This document shows, in pieces, positions 27,085 through 36,299 of a stretch of 64,000 nucleotides of DNA (its first letter is position 1; the number at the start of each line of letters is the position of its first letter). The stretch spans positions 992,001 to 1,056,000 of the forward strand of contig NZ_CP015881.1 in the NCBI RefSeq assembly GCF_000697965.2, written 5' to 3'. Position numbers and translations under genes: made by a program. The DNA is from Ensifer adhaerens. GTDB taxonomy: Bacteria > Pseudomonadota > Alphaproteobacteria > Rhizobiales > Rhizobiaceae. The notes beneath the pieces were generated by a model, which saw nothing but the letters and a program-made list of their open reading frames with translations, did no database searches and was not told where the DNA came from.

Positions 27085-29154
27085 CTAAGTGTCTGTAAAC
27101 ATTGGAAGCGTCTCCGTGTCAGTGGTGCGACACGGGCGACCCTTTCGGGCTATCGCGGCCTGAACCGTCGCGGAAGTAAGGTCGCTGGCGCGGATTTGAT
27201 ACGGCGCGCCGGGAACCACCTGCTCGGCAGACAACACGTTCGTCTTGATAAGGTGGCGTATTCTGTGGTTCGTCACGCCCAAAGTCGCCGCCGCCTCTGT
27301 CATGGTAAGCCATTCGCCCTCTTTATCGGCTGATTTGTACGCGTGAATGGCACGGACCCGCCTTACGGAAGCGACACGGTGTGCGGTCCAGGTTTTTCCT
27401 TGACCCGTGGGCATACCCATTCGATTGAGCGACGCGGCGATATGTTCATCGGGCCAGCGTCCTGCCATGCTCCGCATCACTGCCAAAGCATCTTCCGTTG
27501 TGGCGCAACCGTGTTCACCGCTCTGAGGCTTGCGCACTCTCAGTTCCGAGTGCTGACCGCCTTTCCAGTGGATTGTCAGCACCACGTCGCGCACTTCATC
27601 GTCAACATCGACAACAATGTCGGCGATCAATGTACGCAGCAGTTGCTGGCGCACGCGCATGGTGACATCCGGCGACTCCCAGGCCGCCTGCAGATTGTCG
27701 GCGAGGTTTGCGAAAGTGCCTGTGTCAACTTCGATGGTTGAAGGACTATCTGCAGGCTTGCGCACTTCCAGATCACGGACGCGGCGTAGCGCCGTTTCCC
27801 AATTCTTCTCAAGCTGTGCAGCAATCAGGCGGTTGTCTGGATCGCATGCCGCATAGCGGCGCTCGGCGAGGCTTGCCTCGTAGCGGGCCTGCCGCAGTTC
27901 CAGATCGTGAATGTGGCGCTGTTCTTCCTGTCGCTCCCGGTGCATCCGCTCTGCTTCAAAAGTCGCCTCGATCGCTAGTGGTTCTACCGCGCGCAACAAC
28001 TCGCGCGCAACCGCCGCATCGACCTTCGAGCCGCCGAACGTCATGCAACGGGGCAAGCCCATCATCAGGTTCTGTTTATAGCAGCGATAGACAGGATTTT
28101 GTGGATTTCCCGTATAGGCAACACTCAGTCGCCGTCCACACCGTCCGCAAGTCAGGAGACCCGACAACAACGCTTTGCCGCCGCGGCCCGATTTGGTTCC
28201 GCCCGAACGGCCATAATTGTTGAGCGCCAGTTGCTGTTGGTTGCGCTCGTACTCTTCCCAACTGATGTAACCTTCGTGATGGTCCCGGATCATCACTTCC
28301 CAGGTGCCGGCCGGCTTGCCGTGCCCGTAGCTGCGCCGCGCCCTCCCATCGACGATGGCTGTCCGCTTCTCGCTCTTTCCATAGACGTAGACGCCGGCAT
28401 AGAAGGGGTTCTTCAGGATGCCGATGACATTCCGGTAACGGACTGGCGTCCAGACAAAGTTGGTCATGCGACCTTCGTCCGACGGCCGCGGGAAGTGGAT
28501 ATTGTCCCGTGTCATCGACAATAGCACCTGGCGTGCGCTTCCAAGCTCACGGAAGCGTGCGAAGATGGACCGGATCACGTCCTGCAGCCGCAAATCCGGA
28601 TCAAGCCCGAGCCCCGCCTCTCGATGCCAAATGTACCCGAACGGAACGGAAAGTCGCAGTTCGCCACGGCGCGCCTTCGATCTGGCGGCATCGAGCATCC
28701 GGGCTCTCAGCACGCCCAGTTCGAACTCGCTGATACTGCCCTTCATTCCCAGCAGCAGCCGATCGTTGGGTCGACACGGATTGTAGACGCCGTCATGGTC
28801 AATGACGCGGGCTTCGACCAGGCCGCATAGTTCGAGCAGGTGATGCCAGTCCCGACCGTTGCGCGCAAGCCGTGAAGCATCGAAGCATAAGACGGCACCA
28901 ACTTGGCCAGCGCATAAAAGGGCGACAAGACGGTCGAAACCAGGGCGCGCGACAGTTCCGTTGGCAGAGCGCCCGAGGTCGTCGTCGATGGTCTCGATGT
29001 CGCTGAAGCCGTGTTGTCGCGCAACGTCAACAAGATCATACTGCCGTCGCTGGCTTTCCAGATTTGTCATGACCTGCGATTGCGAGGACTGCCGTACGTA
29101 GACGATGGCTTTGCGCGCGAGCAGCGCTGTCGGAATCAAATCAGTGTTGCTCAT
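27085..29154 (-). CDS. Large serine recombinase
   Basis: 689 residues. The resolvase catalytic domain begins KAIVYVRQSSQSQV (catalytic Ser in VRQSS) and includes DDLGRSANGTVARPGFDRL, CFDASRLARNGRDW and LLLGMKGSISEFELGVLRAR. A recombinase domain and zinc-ribbon follow (LLTCGRCGRRLSVAY...YRCYKQN), then a coiled coil and a C-terminal MerR-like helix-turn-helix (WLTMTEAAATLGVTNHRIRH). It is intact and should mediate integration or excision of the element it lies in. Confidence 0.9.
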   Translation of the reverse strand: MSNTDLIPTALLARKAIVYVRQSSQSQVMTNLESQRRQYDLVDVARQHGFSDIETIDDDLGRSANGTVARPGFDRLVALLCAGQVGAVLCFDASRLARNGRDWHHLLELCGLVEARVIDHDGVYNPCRPNDRLLLGMKGSISEFELGVLRARMLDAARSKARRGELRLSVPFGYIWHREAGLGLDPDLRLQDVIRSIFARFRELGSARQVLLSMTRDNIHFPRPSDEGRMTNFVWTPVRYRNVIGILKNPFYAGVYVYGKSEKRTAIVDGRARRSYGHGKPAGTWEVMIRDHHEGYISWEEYERNQQQLALNNYGRSGGTKSGRGGKALLSGLLTCGRCGRRLSVAYTGNPQNPVYRCYKQNLMMGLPRCMTFGGSKVDAAVARELLRAVEPLAIEATFEAERMHRERQEEQRHIHDLELRQARYEASLAERRYAACDPDNRLIAAQLEKNWETALRRVRDLEVRKPADSPSTIEVDTGTFANLADNLQAAWESPDVTMRVRQQLLRTLIADIVVDVDDEVRDVVLTIHWKGGQHSELRVRKPQSGEHGCATTEDALAVMRSMAGRWPDEHIAASLNRMGMPTGQGKTWTAHRVASVRRVRAIHAYKSADKEGEWLTMTEAAATLGVTNHRIRHLIKTNVLSAEQVVPGAPYQIRASDLTSATVQAAIARKGRPCRTTDTETLPMFTDT

Positions 29155-29320
29155 CGTTGAGCTCCTCGACGACGAGGCCTGCGGCCTGCATCAGCAGGCA
29201 AGCCAGCGTTGAAATCGCCTTCGTGCGATCCTTGTCGCTCAGTCCGTCGAGCATCCGGGTTTTGAATATCAGGTCGAGCTGCCGGCCCGACGCCGGCACC
29301 AGCGTATTGCGGGATCTCAT
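29141..29320 (-). CDS. Small protein of the recombinase element, unknown function
   Basis: 59 residues; the start at 29320 is favoured by AGGAGG six bases upstream. The sequence is helical and ends LLMQAAGLVVEELNDEQH, overlapping the recombinase start by 14 bases, so the two are translationally coupled. It might be an accessory factor of the recombinase; no family was recognised. Confidence 0.6.
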   Translation of the reverse strand: MRSRNTLVPASGRQLDLIFKTRMLDGLSDKDRTKAISTLACLLMQAAGLVVEELNDEQH

Positions 29321-29566
29321 CATGGTCCTCCTGAGTGATTCTACGTCCACTTCGGAAGGGTGCCGCTTTGGTGCCGCCAGAGACCAGCCTGTTCAATTCG
29401 ATTAGCGTCGCAAGATCGACGCGTGGCGTTCCCATGGTCATGCCGCGGCAGACCAAGGGATCGATCATCCACCCTGAGATCGCGATGACGACACCTGTCG
29501 GCCCCAGAACCTTCAAAAACCGGCCTGTCGCTCGTTCTTCAACACGGCGAATGGAAACCCTCTGGC
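29151..29566 (-). pseudogene. Third gene of the recombinase element, 3' part (broken by IS21 element C)
   Basis: Joined to 32069-32139 after removing element C and one CCTCTGGC copy it reads VGDEVEVVYRWHPYFGQRV, then RRVEERATGRFLKVLGPTGV and GWMIDPLVC. This pattern resembles the DUF5372-type small proteins found before such recombinases. The tail overlaps the 59-residue frame in another phase. No start codon is seen for the joined frame within the element, so it may have been truncated already or begins in flanking DNA. Confidence 0.6.
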
Positions 29567-29679
29567 TGTTGGTTTCCGCGCGGAACTGAGCCGGTTAGGC
29601 GCATAATTTCCATTGAGAATTGAGCCATGTGAACCTTCCCCTCAACGCGGTGAGCGACGGGGGCAACGGAGTGATCCAC

Positions 29680-31212
29680 ATGGGACTTTTAAACATCATC
29701 CGTCGGATGGCACTGCGCGAGAAGCTGTCGGTTCGCGAGATCAGCCGACGAACCGGATTGTCGCGCAACACGATCGCGAAGTACTTGAGCGCTGGCACGA
29801 TCGAACCGAAGTTCGCGATACCAGAGCGACCAAGCAAGCTCGATCCTTTTGCCGATAAACTGGCCGGCTGGCTGAAGACCGAGGCCGGGAAGTCGCGCAA
29901 GCAGCGTCGAACGTTGAAGCAGGTTCACGCCGATCTGGTGGCTCTTGGCTTTGCCGGTTCTTATGGCCGGGTGGCCGCTTTCGCCCGTGATTGGCGGGCT
30001 GATCGGCAGCGTGAGCAGCAGACGACGGGCCGCGGCATATTCGTTCCGCTGTCTTTCCGCCCAGGTGAGGCATTCCAGTTCGATTGGAGCGAGGACTATG
30101 CCGTCATAGGCGGAGAGCGCGTGAAGCTTCAGGTCGCGCACATCAAGCTGTCGCACAGTCGGGCTTTTCTGGTCAGAGCCTACCTGCTGCAAACGCACGA
30201 GATGCTCTTTGACGCCCATTGGCACGGCTTCCGTGTGTTCGGCGGCGTACCTTGTCGCGGCATCTACGATAACATGAAGACAGCAGTCGATCGCGTCGGC
30301 CGCGGCAAGGAGCGACAGGTCAATATCCGCTTCCTCGCGATGACGAACCACTACGTCTTTGCGCCTGAGTTTTGCAATCCCGCCGCAGGATGGGAGAAGG
30401 GCCAGGTCGAGAAGAATGTTCAGGATGCCCGACCGCGGCTGTGGCAGCAGATGCCGGACTTTCCGGATTTGCTGGCGTTGAATACCTGGTTGGAACAGCA
30501 TTGCCAGGACCTGTGGCGGGAGACGCCGCATGGCACCTTGTCCGGTACGATCGCGGATGTTTGGGCTGATGAGCGGGCAGCATTGATGGCATTGCCTACC
30601 GCTTTTGACGGCTTCGTCGAGCAGAGCAAGCGCGTCTCGCCGACATGCCTGATCACCTTCGAGCGTAATCGTTACAGCGTGCCTGCGTCTTTTGCGAACC
30701 GGCCCGTCAGCCTGCGGATTTATCCCGAGCGACTGGTCGTTGCAGCCGAGGGCAATATCCTCTGCGAACATCCGCGGATCATAGAACGCAGTCACGACAA
30801 GCCACCACGAACGATTTACGACTGGCGGCATTACCTTGCCGTCATCCAGCGCAAGCCCGGTGCCCTGCGCAATGGCGCACCCTTCCTGGAATTGCCACTG
30901 GCCTTTCGGCAACTGCAGGACCAGATGCTTCGCCGCCCCGGTGGTGATCGTGAGATGGCCGATATCCTTGCCCTTGTCCTTCATCACGATGAGCAGGTCG
31001 TCGTCAGGGCTGTGGAACTGGCCTTGGATGCGGGCGTGGCGACCAAGACGCATGTGCTGAACCTGCTGCATCGACTGATCGACGGCAAGACGACCGACGG
31101 TCCCGATATCGATACGCCACAGGCGCTGACCTTGCTGCGCGAGCCTAAGGCCAACGTCGAACGCTATGACGGTCTGCGTGTCCGGATCGTGGGAGGTCGT
31201 CATGCGTCATGA
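29680..31212 (+). CDS. istA: IS21-family transposase IstA (element C)
   Basis: 510 residues from the ATG at 29680, which has GGAG upstream; a TTG 60 bases earlier is less likely. HTH region [23 protein letters not shown] core with [27 protein letters not shown] and the Glu in [18 protein letters not shown]-terminal [20 protein letters not shown]. Overlaps istB by 11 bases. Confidence 0.94.
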   Translation: MGLLNIIRRMALREKLSVREISRRTGLSRNTIAKYLSAGTIEPKFAIPERPSKLDPFADKLAGWLKTEAGKSRKQRRTLKQVHADLVALGFAGSYGRVAAFARDWRADRQREQQTTGRGIFVPLSFRPGEAFQFDWSEDYAVIGGERVKLQVAHIKLSHSRAFLVRAYLLQTHEMLFDAHWHGFRVFGGVPCRGIYDNMKTAVDRVGRGKERQVNIRFLAMTNHYVFAPEFCNPAAGWEKGQVEKNVQDARPRLWQQMPDFPDLLALNTWLEQHCQDLWRETPHGTLSGTIADVWADERAALMALPTAFDGFVEQSKRVSPTCLITFERNRYSVPASFANRPVSLRIYPERLVVAAEGNILCEHPRIIERSHDKPPRTIYDWRHYLAVIQRKPGALRNGAPFLELPLAFRQLQDQMLRRPGGDREMADILALVLHHDEQVVVRAVELALDAGVATKTHVLNLLHRLIDGKTTDGPDIDTPQALTLLREPKANVERYDGLRVRIVGGRHAS

Positions 31213-31996
31213 TCCTGCCAGCGCCGCCGTCGTCATCATGCTGCGTAGCCTGAAGATGTATGGCATGGCCCAGGCGGTCACGGACCTGATCGAGCAAGGA
31301 GCGCCAGCGTTCGATGCGGCCGTACCCATCCTGTCCCAGTTGCTGAAAGCCGAGATGGCCGAGCGCGAGGTTCGCTCCATCGCCTACCACATGAAGGCTG
31401 CCCGCTTCCCGGCCTACAAGGACCTCTCCGGCTTCAACTTCGCCGCCAGCGAGATCAACGAAGCGACCGTGCGCCAACTGCACCGATGCGAGTTCATGGA
31501 CGGCGCGCAGAATATCGTGCTCGTCGGCGGGCCGGGCACAGGAAAAACACATGTCGCGACAGCTCTCGGCATTCAGGCGATCGAGCATCATCGCCGCAAG
31601 GTCCGCTTCTTCTCGACCATCGAATTGGTCAACGCGCTCGAGCAGGAAAAGGCCAAGGGCAAGGCAGGCCAGATCGCAGAGACGCTGGTTCGCCTCGATC
31701 TGCTGATCCTCGATGAGCTTGGATACCTTCCGTTCAGTGCTTCAGGCGGAGCGCTGCTCTTCCACCTGCTGAGCAAGCTTTATGAGCGCACCAGCGTCAT
31801 CATCACCACCAACCTCAGCTTCAGCGAATGGGCCACCGTCTTCGGCGACGCCAAGATGACAACCGCTTTGCTCGACCGCCTGACCCACCGTTGCCATATC
31901 CTGGAAACAGGAAACGACAGCTTCCGCTTCAAGGCCAGCTCGGCCGCTGCGGCACAAAAGAGAGGAGAAAAAGCCAGCCCATTGACCAAACTCTGA
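31202..31996 (+). CDS. istB: IS21-family helper ATPase IstB (element C)
   Basis: 264 residues. Walker [17 protein letters not shown], Walker [14 protein letters not shown], sensor [16 protein letters not shown] and the C-terminal [18 protein letters not shown] typical of IstB. The start inside the end of istA gives translational coupling. Confidence 0.94.
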   Translation: MRHDPASAAVVIMLRSLKMYGMAQAVTDLIEQGAPAFDAAVPILSQLLKAEMAEREVRSIAYHMKAARFPAYKDLSGFNFAASEINEATVRQLHRCEFMDGAQNIVLVGGPGTGKTHVATALGIQAIEHHRRKVRFFSTIELVNALEQEKAKGKAGQIAETLVRLDLLILDELGYLPFSASGGALLFHLLSKLYERTSVIITTNLSFSEWATVFGDAKMTTALLDRLTHRCHILETGNDSFRFKASSAAAAQKRGEKASPLTKL

Positions 31997-32068
31997 TCAG
32001 AAAACCATACTTAGAGGTGGCTCACTTCTCGGTGGAAAAACCGGCTCAGTTCCGCGTGGAAACCAACA

Positions 32069-32139
32069 CCTCTGGCCAAAATAAGGATGCCAGCGATAAA
32101 CAACCTCAACTTCATCGCCGACATGGGCAGAATGAACGG
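32069..32139 (-). pseudogene. Third gene of the recombinase element, 5' part
   Basis: This minus-strand piece encodes HVGDEVEVVYRWHPYFGQ and continues at 29566 once element C is removed. See the 3' part for the reconstruction. Confidence 0.55.
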
Positions 32140-32367
32140 GGCATTGCTCTGGGCAGGAAGGCGTGGCTCTTTGCCGGCTCCGACCGTGGTGCTGATCGCG
32201 CCGCCTTCATGGCAACGCTGATCATGAGCGCCAAGCTCAATGACATCGATCCACAAGCGTGGCTCGCCGATGTGCTCGCTCGCATCGCCGACACCTCGAT
32301 CACCAGGCTCGAGCAATTGCTCCCGTGGAATTGGACGGCATTGTCAGCAAAAGCCGCTGCTGCGTAG
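32140..32367 (+). pseudogene. tnpC: IS66 transposase TnpC, C-terminal part
   Basis: Encodes GIALGRKAWLFAGSDRGADR through KLNDIDPQAWLADVLARIAD to LPWNW, the conserved IS66 C-terminus, and completes the tnpC cut at 27051. Its own upstream frame reads through element DNA and has no meaningful start. Confidence 0.93.
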
Positions 32368-32375
32368 GAGTACCG

Positions 32376-32657
32376 ATGACTTACGATATCGACAAAATCC
32401 GCGCTCTTGTTCGCGATGTGTTGCTCCGCGACTGGGATCCGATCGGCATATCTGACATTCCCGAAGTGAAGGACGAATACGACGCCTACGCCGACGTCGT
32501 GCTCGGTATGCTCATCAACGAGAACGCAACGGCAGAAGACATCGCCAACTACCTCTTCAAGATAGCCACAGAGCACATGGCGCTGCCCAATCGCGAGATG
32601 GCGAAGCTGTCCGAGACAGCCGCAGCAGCAATCGTGGCCCTACGATCAAACCGCTAG
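32376..32657 (+). CDS. Small passenger protein inside the IS66 element
   Basis: 93 residues; TAGGAG lies six bases before the ATG and eight bases separate it from the tnpC stop. It reads DKIRALVRDVLLRDWDPIGI, DEYDAYADVVLGMLI and EHMALPNREM, a compact alpha-helical acidic protein. It lies between tnpC and the right terminal repeat, so it moves with the element. Similar small proteins are common in rhizobia; the function is not known, and an immunity- or regulator-like role is only a guess. Confidence 0.7.
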   Translation: MTYDIDKIRALVRDVLLRDWDPIGISDIPEVKDEYDAYADVVLGMLINENATAEDIANYLFKIATEHMALPNREMAKLSETAAAAIVALRSNR

Positions 32658-32703
32658 GCGGAAGTCACCTTCGAGCTACCTGTGGTGCTCACCGGACGGA
32701 TAC

Positions 32704-33218
32704 GGTTCGTGCGATATCGGAACGGCTGAAGATCAGCAAAACGACCATTTCGACCTACCTGCTGCGGGCGCGTGAGGCCGGGCTGACGGGCTGGCCGTTG
32801 CCGCCTGGCCTTGACGAGGACGCTGTGTTGCAGCGTCGCCTGTTCCATCGTCGCGGCCGCCCGCCCCAGGATATGCACGCGCCTGACTGGAGCCAGATCG
32901 CCAGTGAACTGAAGCGAAAGGGCGTGACGCTGACGCTGTTGTGGCAGGAATATCGCGAGCGGCACCCGAACGGTTATGGATACACTTGGTTCTGTGAGCG
33001 CTTCGCCGCTTTCGAACAGCGCGCCAGCGCCACTTTCCGCAATCGCCACACCGCCGGCGCGGCGATGCAGACCGACTATGCTGGTCACACCGTCCCCGTC
33101 ATTGATCCGGCGACGGGCGAGATCCGGCCGGCGCAGATCTTCGTCGCGGTTCTGCCGGCCTCTTTGTACACCTTCGCCTATGCGAGCTTCACTCAACGGC
33201 TGCCAGACTGGATCGAGG
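32704..33218 (+). pseudogene. istA: istA of host element D, main remaining fragment
   Basis: Continues from the 26-base piece at 24753-24778: SERLKISKTTISTYLLRARE, GLTGWPLPPGLD, LLWQEYRERHPNGYGYTWF and MQTDYAGHTVPVIDPATG, the first half of an IstA including the first DDE Asp. It stops at DWIEG, where IS66-type sequence begins. The rest of istA and its istB are missing. Confidence 0.87.
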
Positions 33219-33249
33219 GTAAGCAACGGGCTTTGAGTGTTGGTTTCCG

Positions 33250-33428
33250 CGAGTTTGGATTTTCCCGACACCGCGCCAGGGTCGCCTGCCAGACTGTGAA
33301 GAGGTCACGGACGATCACCGCCGGACTTTCCTGACGCGCTGCGACACGAGCTTCGGGACTTTGGCCGCGGACGGTTTCCTCGATTTCCCAGAGCCTCGCC
33401 ATACGCTCGACCGTCGCCCTGCCAGATT
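33250..33428 (-). pseudogene. IS66 TnpC fragment, copy 2
   Basis: Reads RATVERMARLWEIEETVRGQ, SPEARVAARQESPAVIVRDL, FTVWQATLA, then shifts frame to VSGKSKLAE, all part of the linker before the last catalytic region of IS66 transposases. It is fused directly to tnpB at about 33429, showing a deletion of most of tnpC. Confidence 0.7.
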
Positions 33429-33511
33429 CGATGGCCGCTCATCGGATCGCGCTTCAACGTCTCCTGCCCCATCAACGACATGCCAGGAAAGCCTCTCTGC
33501 ATGTCGGTATA
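33429..33511 (-). pseudogene. IS66 tnpB copy 2, internal fragment
   Basis: Encodes TDMQRGFPGMSLMGQETLKR and DPMSGH, matching the intact TnpB at 25249. It connects to 34796-34844 when the IS3 element is removed. Confidence 0.82.
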
Positions 33512-33594
33512 GAGGTGGCTCGGGAAATCTGAACAGCGGGGATAAGTGGAATTTCTGCCTGACTTCGGCTTAGATGCCGGGAACAGGAGATGCC

Positions 33595-33906
33595 ATGACG
33601 AGACGACCGCGCCGGAACCATAGCCCGGCTTTCAAGGCGAAGGTGGCACTTGCCGCCATCCGAGGCGAGCAGACGCTGGTGGAATTATCCCAGCAGTTCG
33701 ATGTGCACGCCAACCAGATCAAACAGTGGAAAGACCAGCTCCTTGAGGGGGCGACAGGCGTTTTTGGCGATGAAACCAAGGCGGAACCGGCGGGACCAAC
33801 CGTCGATGTCAAAACCCTTCATGCCAAGATCGGCGAACTGACACTGGAGAACGATTTTTTATCCGGTGCGCTCGGCAAGGCGGGATTGCTGGGCGGAAAG
33901 AAATGA
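33595..33906 (+). CDS. IS3-family OrfA (element 2)
   Basis: 103 residues from the ATG at 33595, which follows AGGAG, rather than the ATG at 33574. HTH region TLVELSQQFDVHANQIKQWK and a leucine-zipper helix (DVKTLHAKIGELTLENDFL). Overlaps orfB by four bases in the -1 frame; a run of six T lies at 33855-33860 as a possible slip site. Confidence 0.92.
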   Translation: MTRRPRRNHSPAFKAKVALAAIRGEQTLVELSQQFDVHANQIKQWKDQLLEGATGVFGDETKAEPAGPTVDVKTLHAKIGELTLENDFLSGALGKAGLLGGKK

Positions 33907-34733
33907 TCGACCGCGAGCATAAACTGTCGGTCGTGCGCCAGGCGAAGCTTCTCGGCTTCAGCCGGGGCAGCGTCTATTATCTGCCTCGTCCGATGTCTGA
34001 CGGGGATTTGGCCCTGATGCGCCGGATTGACGAATTGCATCTCGACTACCCGTTTGCCGGAAGTCGGATGTTGCAAGGGCTCTTGAAGGGAGAAGGGCTG
34101 GAGGCTGGGCGGCTGCACGTCGCCACGCTGATGAAAAAGATGGGCATCGAAGCGATCTACCGTCGGCCGAACACCTCCAAACCAGCGCCTGGACACAAAA
34201 TCTATCCCTACCTCCTGCGCAAGTTGGCGGTCACCCGGCCCAACCAGGTCTGGGCGATGGACCTGACATATATTCCGATGGCTCGCGGCTTCGTCTATCT
34301 CTGCGCCGTCGTGGACTGGTTCAGCCGGAGGGTTCTCTCATGGCGGCTGTCGATTACGATGGAAGCGGCCTTCTGTATCGAAGCAGTCGAGGAAGCTCTG
34401 GTCCGTTATGGCAAACCCGACATCTTCAATACGGACCAGGGATCGCAGTTCACATCCATAGACTTCACGGCGGTGCTGAAGAGGGCCGAAATCGCCATCT
34501 CGATGGATGGCAAGGGTGCGTGGCGGGACAACGTGTTCGTTGAACGGATCTGGCGTTCGATCAAATATGAGGAGGTCTACCTCCACGCCTACAAGACCGT
34601 GTCCGGGGCCCGCGTCGGCATTGGCCGATATCTCAGCTTTTACAATAGCCGACGCCCACATTCATCCCTTGACCGGCAGACACCGGATCAGGCCTACTTC
34701 AACGCGCTGGCACCAATGATGGTGGCAGCATAA
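33903..34733 (+). CDS. IS3-family OrfB transposase (element 2)
   Basis: 276 residues with MRRIDELHLDYPFAGSRMLQ and the DDE core: QVWAMDLTYIPMARGFVYLC, DIFNTDQGSQFTS and GAWRDNVFVERIWRSIKYEE; it ends YNSRRPHSSLDRQTPDQAYF. It belongs to a different IS3 subgroup from element 1. Confidence 0.94.
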   Translation: MIDREHKLSVVRQAKLLGFSRGSVYYLPRPMSDGDLALMRRIDELHLDYPFAGSRMLQGLLKGEGLEAGRLHVATLMKKMGIEAIYRRPNTSKPAPGHKIYPYLLRKLAVTRPNQVWAMDLTYIPMARGFVYLCAVVDWFSRRVLSWRLSITMEAAFCIEAVEEALVRYGKPDIFNTDQGSQFTSIDFTAVLKRAEIAISMDGKGAWRDNVFVERIWRSIKYEEVYLHAYKTVSGARVGIGRYLSFYNSRRPHSSLDRQTPDQAYFNALAPMMVAA

Positions 34734-34795
34734 TCGAGGCGGAAATCCACTTAGAAAAACGCCCGAAACTGTTCAGACAAACCGAGCCACCTCTG

Positions 34796-34844
34796 TATAG
34801 CCTGTCGCCAGCCACACCTTCACCCCGCGCGGGACCGGGATCAT
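34796..34844 (-). pseudogene. IS66 tnpB copy 2, N-terminal fragment
   Basis: Starts MIPVPRGVKVWLATGYT, as in the intact copy, and is cut by IS3 element 2. Confidence 0.8.
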
Positions 34845-34854
34845 CGCTTACGGA

Positions 34855-35100
34855 TCATCGCCGCTCCGACACATCGAGGATCCAGGCCAAGGCTTCGGTA
34901 TGGATGTCGCTCTCGACCCGCAGGTGACGGCCACCGCCGAGTTCGATCGTTCGATCATCACCATGCTTGCTTTCTCGCGCGAGCGAGGGGCCGGCGGCTC
35001 GGTCGGGATCGCCGACGCCGATCGGGCGGTCCTTCTCCTCCCGGGTCCAGCGCCGGCGCCGCTTGACCGGCGTAATGACCTCAATCTGATGCTTCGTCAT
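34855..35100 (-). pseudogene. IS66 tnpA copy 2 with internal deletion
   Basis: Begins MTKHQIEVITPVKRRRRWTR and ends ELGGGRHLRVESDIHTEALA like the intact TnpA, but about 50 residues including most of the helix-turn-helix are missing and part of the middle is out of frame. Confidence 0.8.
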
Positions 35101-35372
35101 AGGACTACCCCTAGTGATTGCACTAGGACTTGCAGCCTTCAGCCTAACTCAGCAAGGCGGCCGTCACCGGAGGGGTACGTCTCATATCCGGCAGCCTTGA
35201 AGTATCTACTGCATCCTGCAACGGAGAAGAAGCTGCATGCGGACAAGCGAGCATCGACGCCCGGAGATCGCCCGAGCCCGTGAATTGTGGACTAGGCTCC
35301 TCGCAATAGCCTCCTCCACCCAAAAGGCGAGCTTGCCGCTAGGCCACCGTCCTATCACCGACGTACATCGTG

Positions 35373-36179
35373 TCAGTTTTTTTCTTCGCGGAGGTGGGAT
35401 GCTGAAAAGGTGAAAAGCAAGACCCCCAGAAAAAATGCTACAAAGGCACACTGCAGCGCATATGAAACGTCAAGGCTAACAGCACGGTATTCTGAGTAAA
35501 CACCGGATCGGAACCACATTATTATATGCGCTATCGGGTTCAGCAGCAGTATTCCTCGAAACGGTTGCGGAATGGAGTCCGCCAAGAAAAAGACACCCGA
35601 AATAAGAAAAAGTGGCTTTGTGACAATGGAGTAAATTTGCTCATACAAGGGCGATCGAGCGAACAAGGCGATGTTTGCCATACCAACTCCCAATCCCAAT
35701 AACATTGCTACGAATATAGAAAAGAATACAATCGAGTATTCCAATCCGGCGAACACTGAACGATGATCCTCGACAGAGATCAATCCCAGCACTAGGAAAC
35801 AAATGAATGCGGTCGTGAGCGCTTGGACAATAAATCGCGCAGCAACTGTATCCGCTGGCGCTACCACTGGATAGTTTAGCAGGGCGCGATTTGCACGGAC
35901 GGCGCCGGCAACAAACGATGTCATGCTATTGTATGCCAAAAGTGGCAGGTAGCCTGTTGCAAAGAACAACATGAAGCTGCTGCCAAGTGCAGGCGCGCGT
36001 GCGATCGTACCAAAAACAACGCTTAACAAAGCGATATGGGCAACGGGGTCAATCAAGGCCCAAAGGTATCCACCAGGCTTGCCTCCATATCGTGTAGACA
36101 TTTCACGCACCATAAGGGAAAATGTCGATCGAATATGTTGCTTGACAAGTTCCACTGTCGTTCCAATCTGTGAAGCCAT
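35373..36179 (-). CDS. kpsM: Capsular polysaccharide ABC transporter permease, KpsM/RkpT family
   Basis: The ATG at 36179 (AGGA upstream) gives 268 residues, normal for KpsM. It opens MASQIGTTVELVKQHIRSTF and contains the family block RYGGKPGGYLWALIDPVAHI, then six predicted membrane spans and LLNPIAHIIMWFRSGVY. A longer open frame upstream contains a remnant of another gene and should not be counted. With KpsT and KpsE it would export capsular polysaccharide. It is separated from kpsE by about 1 kb holding phage-type genes, so it may use its own promoter. Confidence 0.9.
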   Translation of the reverse strand: MASQIGTTVELVKQHIRSTFSLMVREMSTRYGGKPGGYLWALIDPVAHIALLSVVFGTIARAPALGSSFMLFFATGYLPLLAYNSMTSFVAGAVRANRALLNYPVVAPADTVAARFIVQALTTAFICFLVLGLISVEDHRSVFAGLEYSIVFFSIFVAMLLGLGVGMANIALFARSPLYEQIYSIVTKPLFLISGVFFLADSIPQPFRGILLLNPIAHIIMWFRSGVYSEYRAVSLDVSYALQCAFVAFFLGVLLFTFSASHLREEKN

Positions 36180-36299
36180 CACAATTCCTGACTGGCCATA
36201 TCTCAAAGCGCCAGGCAGATCCAAAAAAGTATTCTGTGATAGGGAGAAGTTAAGCGCAATTGAACGTCCGAGCTGTGGCAACTGCCACTGCTTTCTGTT

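Larger units (their letters stand above)
29567..32068 (+). mobile_element. IS21-family element C, inserted in the recombinase element
   Basis: Near-perfect terminal repeats: TGTTGGTTTCCGCGCGGAAC at the left and its inverted form with one change at the right, continuing into CTGAGCCGGTT. A perfect 8-base duplication CCTCTGGC flanks it (29559-29566 and 32069-32076). Both genes look intact, so this is probably the youngest and an active copy. Confidence 0.95.
27052..32139 (-). mobile_element. Serine-recombinase element inserted in tnpC
   Basis: Removing this segment restores tnpC exactly (AERALRG joined to IALGRKAWLF) with only GGC shared at both junctions (27049-27051 and 32140-32142), as expected of serine recombinases that exchange at a two-base core. 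It carries a large serine recombinase, a 59-residue open frame and a third frame that is itself broken by IS21 element C. Boundaries are accurate to about three bases. Confidence 0.82.
24779..32703 (+). mobile_element. IS66-family element with nested insertions, in istA of element D
   Basis: Terminal repeats GTACCCCTCCGGTGA and TCACCGGACGGATAC (13 of 15 inverted matches) are flanked by a perfect 8-base duplication GGTTCGTG (24771-24778 and 32704-32711). It holds tnpA, tnpB, tnpC (split by a serine-recombinase element at 27052-32139) and a small passenger gene. Without the nested DNA the element would be about 2.8 kb, normal for IS66. Confidence 0.94.
33512..34795 (+). mobile_element. IS3-family element 2, inserted in tnpB copy 2
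   Basis: Terminal repeats GAGGTGGCTCGG with GTCTGAACAG-like continuation at both ends, inverted. TATA is present on both sides (33508-33511 and 34796-34799), a probable short target duplication; the exact tips are uncertain by two bases. Carries orfA and orfB, both intact. Confidence 0.85.
33219..35178 (-). mobile_element. Degenerate IS66-family copy 2, split by IS3 element 2
   Basis: Read leftward from the terminal repeat at 35164-35178 (identical to the left end of the complete IS66 copy) it holds a tnpA with an internal deletion, a tnpB cut by an IS3 element, then a fusion scar from tnpB into a late tnpC fragment. The left limit GTAAGC resembles an IS66 tip, but no target duplication matches, so the copy is a mosaic. 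Confidence 0.75.

Noticed and set aside
29689..31203. 504-codon minus-strand frame opposite istA of element C
   Set aside because: Antisense shadow of a DDE transposase with all motifs.
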